Assembly: GCA_024689525.1 (NCBI GenBank)
Contig: JAILDI010000025.1
Coordinates: 1-5,090 of the forward strand
DNA from: Bacteroidales bacterium
GTDB taxonomy: Bacteria; Bacteroidota; Bacteroidia; Bacteroidales; UBA932
DNA length: 5,090 bases
Reading direction: 5' to 3'
Shown here: positions 1 to 4,842 of the stretch, piece after piece
Layout of the letters: each line of letters opens with the position of its first letter
Numbering within the stretch: position 1 is the first letter of the stretch
The notes under the pieces: generated by a model
The model's database searches: none
What the model was told of the DNA's origin: nothing
Seen by the model: only the letters and a program-made list of their open reading frames with translations
Position numbers and translations under genes: made by a program

Positions 1-150
1 ACCGGCTACGAAGACATCCCCGGCAACCTCTGCCTCACAGTGGAAACCCCCTCCGGCGAGGCGCTCATTCCCTTCCACGAAGACCTTCTCATCGCGGCCG
101 ATGCCTCCTCGCGCACCCTCCGCCTCACCATCCCCGAAGGACTCCTGTAA
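1..150 (+). CDS. rimM: Ribosome maturation factor RimM, C-terminal fragment
   Basis: The 5' part lies outside the window. Frame 1 is open from the first base to TAA at 148-150 and gives 49 residues, starting TGYEDIPGN and ending LTIPEGLL. The order of motifs, a short beta hairpin, then 'EALIPFHEDLLIAAD', then 'RTLRLTIPEGLL', matches the C-terminal PRC-barrel domain of RimM, whose usual ending is a liP...vD...iplpeGLL pattern. RimM binds ribosomal protein S19 and helps mature the head of the 30S subunit in the cytoplasm. The call rests only on this tail, so another PRC-barrel protein is possible. The gene converges with lolD; the 153 bp between them hold two hairpins that may end its transcript. 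Confidence 0.77.
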   Translation, partial: TGYEDIPGNLCLTVETPSGEALIPFHEDLLIAADASSRTLRLTIPEGLL

Positions 151-189
151 TCAGCGAAAGCTGGATCCGTGGCGCCAGGCCCGGTAATA

Positions 190-225
190 GCGAAACGCAT
201 GAAAAGAGTATTTCATGTGTTTCGC
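190..225. repeat. Hairpin unit 1 (imperfect inverted repeat)
   Basis: The left arm GCGAAACGCATGAAA (190-204) and right arm TTTCATGTGTTTCGC (211-225) pair over 15 positions with one non-Watson-Crick position, a G.U wobble in plus-strand RNA, and enclose the 6-nt loop AGAGTA. It lies 39 nt after the rimM stop. No T-tract follows on either strand, so a classical intrinsic terminator is not supported, although it may still shape the 3' end of the rimM transcript. Its right half recurs almost unchanged in unit 2. Confidence 0.75.
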
Positions 226-240
226 GGCAGGTATTTCAGC

Positions 241-299
241 AAAAATCGCCAAAAAGTGTTCGCGAGACTCACGAAACGGCCGTTTCGTGTCTTTCGCGG
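241..299 (-). terminator. Possible intrinsic terminator of lolD
   Basis: Read on the minus strand, hairpin unit 2 starts five bases past the lolD stop codon. After the stem come AACAC, then TTTTT (complement of 251-255), GGCGA and a second TTTTT (complement of 241-245). A strong stem followed by U-rich RNA fits a Rho-independent terminator, but the first U-run begins five bases after the stem, farther than in an ideal one. Confidence 0.45.
261..298. repeat. Hairpin unit 2 with a 20-bp perfect palindromic core
   Basis: The left arm CGCGAGACTCACGAAA (261-276) and right arm TTTCGTGTCTTTCGCG (283-298) pair at 13 of 16 positions around the 6-nt loop CGGCCG. Because the loop is itself self-complementary, 270-289 forms the perfect palindrome CACGAAACGGCCGTTTCGTG. 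Positions 283-299 match 211-227 of unit 1 at 15 of 17 bases, and both units have a 6-nt loop, so the two are copies of one element about 72 nt apart in the same orientation. Confidence 0.75.
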
Positions 300-303
300 A
301 GAA

Positions 304-957
304 TCACACAAACATGCCGTCCTGCATGTGGCAGGTGCGGTCGCAGAGCGCGGCCAGGGCGGGGTCGTGTGTGACAATCACAAGCGTTTGGCCCAAAGAT
401 TCGCGGAGGGAGAAGAGGAGGCGGTGGATGTCCTCCTTGGTGCGGCTGTCCAGGTTGCCGGTGGGTTCATCGGCAAAGAGGATGGCAGGGGAGTTCACAA
501 GGGCCCTGGCGATGGCAACCCTCTGCTGCTCGCCGCCGGAGAGTTCCGATGGCTTGTGCTCCAGACGGCCGCTCAGGCCCACGGCCTCAAGCAGCGGAAG
601 CGCCCTCATGCGTGCCTCCTTAGGGGAATCGCCCCCGATCAGCGCGGGAATCATCACGTTCTCCAGAGCATTGAACTCCGGCAGCAGATGATGCGCCTGG
701 AAAACGAAGCCGATCCTGCGGTTCCTGAAGGCCGATAAAGCCTTCCCGCCGAGCCCCAGCACATCCGTGCCGTCGACCAGCAGGGAACCGGCATCCGGAG
801 TTGAAAGCGTGCCGAGGATCTGCAGCAAGGTCGATTTGCCCGCGCCCGATGCGCCCACGACGGCCACGACCTCTCCTTTGTCGACAGAAAAGTCCACTCC
901 CTTCAGCACCTCCAGGGCGCCGAAAGATTTGTGAATATTGCCGGCTTCGATAATCAT
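304..957 (-). CDS. lolD: Lipoprotein-releasing system ATP-binding protein LolD
   Basis: This 217-residue ABC ATPase has a full set of motifs: Walker [10 protein letters not shown] (35-43), Q-loop glutamine 87, signature LSGGEQQ (139-145), Walker B ILFADEP (159-165), D-loop NLDS (168-171) and H-loop His197. The stretch after the Q-loop, '[16 protein letters not shown]' (89-104), closely fits the LolD-specific segment that contacts the membrane subunits LolC/LolE. LolD powers release of outer-membrane lipoproteins from the inner membrane to LolA. The length is normal for the family. No lolC/E gene lies in the window; the neighbours are convergent rimM and a divergent tRNA. The ATG at 957 is chosen because the homology begins at once ([13 protein letters not shown]). 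There is no Shine-Dalgarno, and the predicted promoter sits only a few bases upstream. A generic MacB- or FtsE-type ATPase is the main alternative. Confidence 0.88.
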   Translation of the reverse strand: MIIEAGNIHKSFGALEVLKGVDFSVDKGEVVAVVGASGAGKSTLLQILGTLSTPDAGSLLVDGTDVLGLGGKALSAFRNRRIGFVFQAHHLLPEFNALENVMIPALIGGDSPKEARMRALPLLEAVGLSGRLEHKPSELSGGEQQRVAIARALVNSPAILFADEPTGNLDSRTKEDIHRLLFSLRESLGQTLVIVTHDPALAALCDRTCHMQDGMFV

Positions 958-961
958 AGTG

Positions 962-993
962 GTTGCAAAGATACAAAATTTACTATAAATTTG
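962..993 (+). promoter_or_regulatory. Putative promoter of tRNA-Pro and the downstream genes
   Basis: TAAATTTG at 986-993 matches the Bacteroidota -7 consensus TAnnTTTG exactly. A TTG at 963-965, preceded by G, lies 20 bases upstream and fits the -33 element at usual spacing. Transcription would start around 997-1000, just ahead of the tRNA 5' end at 1004, leaving a leader of only a few bases for RNase P to remove. Confidence 0.62.
966..973 (-). promoter_or_regulatory. Putative lolD promoter -7 element
   Basis: On the minus strand these bases read TATCTTTG, an exact match to the Bacteroidota -7 consensus TAnnTTTG. The element ends 8 bases before the lolD ATG, so the start site would fall within a few bases of the start codon. 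No convincing TTTG-type -33 element is found at the expected distance, so the match could be chance in AT-rich DNA. Confidence 0.4.
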
Positions 994-997
994 TATC
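970..997. repeat. Inverted repeat overlapping the divergent promoters
   Basis: GATACAAAATTTA (970-982) and TAAATTTGTATC (986-997) are inverted copies over 12 bases with one extra A in the left arm and a 3-nt spacer. The right arm contains the -7 element of the plus-strand promoter, and the left arm overlaps the last bases of the minus-strand -7 element. It could be an operator or only a consequence of two facing AT-rich promoters. Confidence 0.5.
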
Positions 998-1003
998 CTG
1001 TCT

Positions 1004-1080
1004 CGGGGTGTGGCGCAGTTGGCTAGCGCATCTGGTTTGGGACCAGAGGGTCGTGTGTTCGAGTCACATCACCCCGACCA
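1004..1080 (+). tRNA. tRNA-Pro (anticodon UGG), CCA encoded
   Basis: The 77-nt sequence folds into a complete cloverleaf. The acceptor stem CGGGGTG (1004-1010) pairs perfectly with CACCCCG (1070-1076), with C1-G72 as is typical of bacterial tRNA-Pro. The D-stem is GCGC (1013-1016) with GCGC (1026-1029). The anticodon stem TCTGG/CCAGA (1031-1035 and 1043-1047) encloses TTTGGGA, placing anticodon TGG at 1038-1040 with G at position 37. The T-stem GTGTG/CACAT (one G.U) encloses TTCGAGT. The discriminator is A1077 and CCA is at 1078-1080. It reads all CCN proline codons. Six T residues follow directly, and the transketolase start codon is only 14 nt downstream. Confidence 0.97.
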
Positions 1081-1094
1081 TTTTTTCGCAAACT

Positions 1095-1934
1095 ATGGAT
1101 AATCAAGAACTCAAAACCATCGCCACCCAGATCCGCAGGGATATCCTGCGTATGGTGTGTGCGGCAAAATCCGGCCATCCGGGCGGGTCGATGTCCAGTA
1201 CGGACTTCCTCGCAGCCCTCTTTTTCAACGAAATGAAACACGATCCTGCAACCTGGACGCGCAGCGGAAAGGGCCAGGACATGTTCATTCTGTCGGCCGG
1301 TCACCTTACCCCCGTGTACTATTCAGTGCTTGCCCGCTGCGGCTATTTCCCCGTGGAGGAGCTTGGCACGTTCCGTAAGATCGGCACCCGCCTGCAGGGC
1401 CATCCTTCCATCAGGAAGAACCTTCCCGGCGTGTTCCAGGCTTCCGGTTCCCTGGGCCAGGGCCTTTCGGCTGCGGCCGGCCTGGCGCTGGGCAAGAAGC
1501 TGGACGGGGACCCGAACAAGGTCTGGTGTCTTTGCGGTGACGGAGAATCGGAGGAAGGCCAGATCTGGGAAGCCGGCATGTTCGCCGTGCATCACAACCT
1601 GGACAACCTTATCGCAATGACGGACTGGAACGGCCAGCAGATCGACGGCCCCGTAGCCAGCGTCGCGGGAGAGGGAGACCTCGCCGCCAAATGGGAATCC
1701 TGGGGTTGGAGAGTTATAGTGGCCGATGGTCACGACTTCGACTCCATCGCGGAAGCCTTCACCCTGGCGAAAGCGGGAGAAGGCCGTCCCACCATGATTC
1801 TGTTCCGCAGTGACATGGGCCACGGCGTGGACTTTATGGCGGGAACGCACAAATGGCACGGCTCGGTGCCCAAACCGGAACAGTTGGAAGATGCCCTGCG
1901 TCAGTTAGGTGAAACACCATTAGGAGACTTTTAG
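1095..1934 (+). CDS. Transketolase, N-terminal (thiamine-diphosphate-binding) subunit
   Basis: The 279-residue protein is the pyrophosphate-binding half of transketolase, which moves two-carbon units between sugar phosphates in the pentose phosphate pathway in the cytoplasm. Visible signatures include SGHPGGS with His28, LSAGH with His70, GHPS with His103, GSLGQGL (118-124), and the ThDP/Mg motif GDGESEEGQIWEA (148-160) with Asn179 and 'QQIDG'. A late His255 in KWHG matches another conserved active-site position. The pyrimidine-binding and C-terminal domains are absent here and are supplied by the next gene, 2 bp downstream. An in-frame opening extends upstream to 963 but would run through the tRNA; homology begins after ATG 1095, so that start is used. 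No Shine-Dalgarno is present and the leader is A/T-rich (TTTTTTCGCAAACT). A specialised split transketolase acting on another sugar is possible. Confidence 0.93.
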   Translation: MDNQELKTIATQIRRDILRMVCAAKSGHPGGSMSSTDFLAALFFNEMKHDPATWTRSGKGQDMFILSAGHLTPVYYSVLARCGYFPVEELGTFRKIGTRLQGHPSIRKNLPGVFQASGSLGQGLSAAAGLALGKKLDGDPNKVWCLCGDGESEEGQIWEAGMFAVHHNLDNLIAMTDWNGQQIDGPVASVAGEGDLAAKWESWGWRVIVADGHDFDSIAEAFTLAKAGEGRPTMILFRSDMGHGVDFMAGTHKWHGSVPKPEQLEDALRQLGETPLGDF

Positions 1935-1936
1935 TT

Positions 1937-2884
1937 ATGAAATACACAGATACAGGTAAGAAGGACACCCGCAGCGGATTCGGCGCGGGCCTTCTGGAAG
2001 CGGGACGCAGGGACAGCCGCGTGCTCGCCCTCACGGCCGACCTTAAAGGTTCCCTGAAGATGGACGCTTTCGCGGCGGAGTTCCCGGACCGCTTCATCCA
2101 GTGCGGCATTGCGGAAGCCAACATGACGGGCGTGGCCGCCGGCCTTGCCATCACCGGCAAGATCCCCTTCATCGGCTCATTTGCAGAGTTCGTTACCGGC
2201 CGCGTGTACGACCAGCTCCGCCAGGAGGTCTCCTACGGCAAGGCAAACGTCAAGATCGCATCGTCCCACGCTGGAATCACCCTTGGCGAGGACGGCGCAA
2301 CCCACCAGACCATGGAGGACATCGCCCTTATGCGCGCCCTCCCGGAAATGGTGGTCCTGAACCCCTGCGACTATAACCAGACAAAGCAGGCAACACTCGC
2401 CGCCGCCCAGTGGGAAGGCCCCGTGTACCTGCGCTTCGGCCGTCCTGCAGTGCCCAACTTCACAAAGGAGGACGAACCCTTCGTCATCGGCAAAGCTATC
2501 GTCATGAACGAGGGGGCCGATGTAACCATCTGCGCCACCGGCCACCTTGTATGGGAGGCCCTGTTGGCTGCCGATGCCCTTGAGGCGGAAGGCATCAGCG
2601 CGGAAGTCATCGACTTCGCAACCATCAAACCCCTTGACGAGGAAGCACTTATCGCATCGGCCCGCAAGACGGGTCGCATCGTCGTGGCGGAAGAGCACAA
2701 TATGGCAGGCGGTCTTGGCGAGGCCATAGCCGGAGTTCTGGCCCGGAATTTGCCCACTCCCGTGGCGTTTGTAAACGGAGAAGACCGCTTCGGCCAGTCC
2801 GGAACACCCGCAGAACTGATGGCTGCATACGGCCTGGATGCGGAGCACATTGCACTTGCTGCAAAACACATGATAACCAAATAA
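1937..2884 (+). CDS. Transketolase, C-terminal subunit
   Basis: The 315-residue protein is the partner half of the preceding subunit: the pyrimidine-binding domain plus the C-terminal domain. CGIAEAN (56-62) carries the catalytic Glu60 that activates the thiamine ring. 'HAGITLGEDGATHQ' (111-124) and 'VYLRFGRP' (163-170) supply His and Arg residues expected to bind substrate phosphate and hydroxyls. From about residue 190 the protein has the transketolase C-terminal fold ('VTICATGH', then 'VIDFATIKPLD', then 'VVAEEHNMAGGLGEAIA'). Only 2 bp separate it from the N-terminal subunit, and AGGAG at 1922-1926, inside the end of that gene, may act as a ribosome site, so the halves are probably made together. 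DXS and the pyruvate dehydrogenase E1 beta subunit share this domain order, but the paired N-terminal subunit and the GEDG..HQ pattern favour transketolase. Confidence 0.92.
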   Translation: MKYTDTGKKDTRSGFGAGLLEAGRRDSRVLALTADLKGSLKMDAFAAEFPDRFIQCGIAEANMTGVAAGLAITGKIPFIGSFAEFVTGRVYDQLRQEVSYGKANVKIASSHAGITLGEDGATHQTMEDIALMRALPEMVVLNPCDYNQTKQATLAAAQWEGPVYLRFGRPAVPNFTKEDEPFVIGKAIVMNEGADVTICATGHLVWEALLAADALEAEGISAEVIDFATIKPLDEEALIASARKTGRIVVAEEHNMAGGLGEAIAGVLARNLPTPVAFVNGEDRFGQSGTPAELMAAYGLDAEHIALAAKHMITK

Positions 2885-2887
2885 GAA

Positions 2888-3970
2888 ATGAAGAGAATTC
2901 TTTTAACCATTGCGGCGCTGGCTGCACTGCTTATTCCTGCGGCGGCGTATGCCCCCAAGAACAATCTCTTTTTAGACCTTACTGAGAGCAGGGTTTATTA
3001 CCGCGGAGAGTTCCTGATGTTGGAAGAACTCCAGGAGATCATCAAAGCCCAGGAGGAACCCGTGGACAATGTGATTGTCACCACCGATGCCAACAGCTCG
3101 GCCATAATGATGCTCGGAATCCGTGATTATGTCGCGGAAGTTTCCAGCGCACAGGTGATTTTCATTTTCCCTAAAAGGCACGACTATCCCGCAGATATCG
3201 CCTGGAACAGCTATAGTGCTTTCACGGTAGACAAGTCTCCGTTCTTCGAGCCCCTCAGCAATGAGGAGTATTACACCGAGCAGGCTCTCTGGGAGTTCAA
3301 ACAGCCTATGCCTGAAGAGACAAAGGGTGTGACGGTCCTTTTGGACAGCCTTAACCGCGCTTTTTATATGGGAGGCGAAAAGGTGCATTGGTCGGCACCC
3401 TTCACATATCTGCTGGAAGAATTCAAGATGCCGGAATCCGAATCTGAAGAGGTGGAGGTCCCATATCTCAAAATCAAGATTACCGACAACGCCACAGTGG
3501 GCGAAATCGTTTCTTATGAGACAACCATCAACTGGTATGCCCTGAACAAGGATCTTCAGATCAACTACGCCTTTTTCAGCCCCGACACCCGCGTGGCAGC
3601 GTCATCGGCATTCAATCTGAATCCCACCACCCTGGACGATCTGGACATCGCAACTGTCTCTTATTCCAAGCCGGAACAGTATTCCGTCGCACCCACTTAT
3701 TACGGCTACTCGGACATGGATGATATCCTGCAGCAGATCGGTTACTATATCCCGGGCAATACGGGACACGACCGCGGCCGTGCAGTAATCTCGTTCACGG
3801 TATGCATCGACGGCTCCGTCATCGATGTGGAACAGGTATCCGGAATGAAAGGCGCCGGTGAGAGGGTGAAAACCGGACTGGAAGCGGCTCCTCCTTTCTG
3901 GTCACAGGCCCGTGACAACGAGGGCAATCCTGTGAACATGCGTTACGTAATAAAGATGAGACTGCAATAA
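2888..3970 (+). CDS. Exported protein with ExbD-like and TonB-like C-terminal domains
   Basis: A 360-residue protein of no firmly recognised family. Residues 1-22 (MKRILLTIAALAALLIPAAA then YA) form a signal peptide or an uncleaved membrane anchor; proline after AYA would hinder cleavage there, so cleavage after AAA or anchoring is plausible. Residues about 27-95 resemble the periplasmic domain of ExbD/TolR: 'LFLDLTESRVYYRGEFLMLE', then 'VDNVIVTTDANSSAIMM', then a strand at 89-95. An acidic stretch (182-190) precedes a beta-rich middle of unknown type. Residues about 285-359 match the TonB C-terminal pattern: 'AVISFTVCIDGSVIDVEQV', a short helix, 'PPFWSQARDNEGNPV', and a final strand 'MRYVIKMRL'. 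The proline-rich spacer of true TonB is missing. It begins 3 bp after the transketolase gene and ends 10 bp before a sigma factor, so it is likely cotranscribed. The TonB-like call is fairly secure; the ExbD-like call is an inference. Confidence 0.72.
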   Translation: MKRILLTIAALAALLIPAAAYAPKNNLFLDLTESRVYYRGEFLMLEELQEIIKAQEEPVDNVIVTTDANSSAIMMLGIRDYVAEVSSAQVIFIFPKRHDYPADIAWNSYSAFTVDKSPFFEPLSNEEYYTEQALWEFKQPMPEETKGVTVLLDSLNRAFYMGGEKVHWSAPFTYLLEEFKMPESESEEVEVPYLKIKITDNATVGEIVSYETTINWYALNKDLQINYAFFSPDTRVAASSAFNLNPTTLDDLDIATVSYSKPEQYSVAPTYYGYSDMDDILQQIGYYIPGNTGHDRGRAVISFTVCIDGSVIDVEQVSGMKGAGERVKTGLEAAPPFWSQARDNEGNPVNMRYVIKMRLQ

Positions 3971-3980
3971 ACGGTTGTCG

Positions 3981-4499
3981 ATGGATGCGAATGAACTCTT
4001 TCAGCGTATAGTTAAAGAGTACAGCGAGCGGATATGGTGGACCGCCCGCCGCTTCGTGAATTCGCAGGAAGACGCCGACGATCTTACTCAGGACATTTTC
4101 CTGAAAATATGGACTGCGCTTCCCTCATACAGGGGGGAGGCGCAGCTTTTTACATGGGTGTACCGCATCGCGGTGAACGAGGCCATGGACCGCCTCCGCC
4201 GCGAAAAGGTTCGCGCCGCCCTGCGCTTCGCTTCGCTGTACGCGGAGATGGAAAGGCGCATCGACAATGATCCCTGGTTCGATGGAACTCCGGCGGAAAG
4301 GGCTCTTTCCAAGGCCATCCTCGCCTTGCCGGAGAAACAGCGCCAGGTATTTATATTAAGGTATTACGACGAAATGCCCTACGAGGAAATGTCACAGATT
4401 CTGGACACTTCGGTGGGGGCGCTTAAGGCTTCTTATCATATCGCGCGTGAAAAAGTGGAGGCCGTACTCAAAGATGAGGCGGCCGGATTAAACCTTTGA
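3981..4499 (+). CDS. RNA polymerase ECF-type sigma factor (sigma-70 family)
   Basis: The 172-residue protein has the two-domain plan of ECF sigma factors. Region 2 spans about residues 8-75, with the core-binding helix 'DADDLTQDIFLKIW' (31-44) and the region 2.3/2.4 segment 'FTWVYRIAVNEAMDRLRRE' (57-75). Region 4 spans about 112-165, with 'LPEKQRQVFILRYYDEMPYEEMS' read in two parts (116-128 and 129-138) and the DNA-recognition helix around 'TSVGALKASYHIARE'. It directs RNA polymerase to a stress or envelope regulon. No C-terminal extension is present. ATG 3981 is used because homology begins there; a TTG at 3975 would add only two residues. The next gene encodes a small membrane protein likely to restrain it. 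A strong promoter is not seen in the 10-bp gap upstream. Confidence 0.93.
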   Translation: MDANELFQRIVKEYSERIWWTARRFVNSQEDADDLTQDIFLKIWTALPSYRGEAQLFTWVYRIAVNEAMDRLRREKVRAALRFASLYAEMERRIDNDPWFDGTPAERALSKAILALPEKQRQVFILRYYDEMPYEEMSQILDTSVGALKASYHIAREKVEAVLKDEAAGLNL

Positions 4500-4526
4500 A
4501 ACGCGCTTGCGTCTAAGGAAACAGTT

Positions 4527-4829
4527 ATGGCAAAGAAAAATGGCATAAAGACCCCCGACGGATACTTCGACTCATTGCAGTCGAGGCTTATTTCCATTGC
4601 GGATACGGCTCCTTCCGTGCACAAAACTGGTTTTGTGCGCAAGGTGGCGCCTTATTTCGCATATGCGGCAAGTCTGGTCGCGGCGGTTCTGCTGGGCAGC
4701 TTCATTTTACGGAAAACGGCCGTTCCCGAAATGGAAAACTCAGCCTGGGAGGAAAACCTCGTGGCAGAAGTGCTTATGAGTGCGGATCCATATGCCATCG
4801 TTTTCGAGTCGGAAACCGTTAACCCTTAG
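4527..4829 (+). CDS. Small single-pass membrane protein, putative anti-sigma factor
   Basis: The 100-residue protein has a basic, soluble N-terminal part (1-41) with 'IKTPDGYFDSLQSRL' (7-21), a motif typical of Bacteroidota proteins encoded beside ECF sigma factors. One membrane segment follows (about 42-61, 'APYFAYAASLVAAVLLGSFI'), then an acidic C-terminal tail of about 38 residues. With a positive flank before the membrane span, the N-terminus should be cytoplasmic and the tail periplasmic. It lacks the zinc-binding HxxxCxxC of ZAS-type anti-sigmas. AAGGAA at 4515-4520 is a Shine-Dalgarno-like site 6 nt before the ATG, unusual for this window. Position between the sigma factor and an exported Spy-like protein suggests that it holds the sigma factor at the membrane; this is inferred from layout and topology, not shown by a recognised domain. 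Confidence 0.7.
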   Translation: MAKKNGIKTPDGYFDSLQSRLISIADTAPSVHKTGFVRKVAPYFAYAASLVAAVLLGSFILRKTAVPEMENSAWEENLVAEVLMSADPYAIVFESETVNP

Positions 4830-4842
4830 TTAGTACAGTATT

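Noticed and set aside
152..163. Small hairpin CAGC-GAAA-GCTG just after the rimM stop
   Set aside because: A 4-bp stem with a GNRA loop is too short to call a terminator or regulatory element, and no T-tract follows.
169..738. Open frame of 189 codons on the plus strand antisense to lolD
   Set aside because: It lies opposite a gene with all ABC ATPase motifs, starts with an unlikely codon, passes through the hairpin region and shows no recognisable domain.
963..1094. In-frame extension of the transketolase N-terminal subunit upstream to 963
   Set aside because: It runs through the promoter and the complete tRNA-Pro; the transketolase similarity starts only after ATG 1095.
1323..1859. Minus-strand open frame of 178 codons inside the transketolase N-terminal gene
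   Set aside because: A shadow of a GC-rich gene; no family-like motifs, and the plus strand has intact catalytic motifs.
2177..2869. Minus-strand open frame of 230 codons inside the transketolase C-terminal gene
   Set aside because: A shadow frame opposite a well-supported gene; composition and lack of motifs do not support coding.
1937..2884. Reading as the C-terminal part of DXS or a pyruvate dehydrogenase E1 beta subunit
   Set aside because: It is paired directly with a transketolase-type N-terminal subunit (SGHPGG, GSLGQG, GDGE motifs), and the GEDG..HQ and LRFGR patterns fit transketolase.
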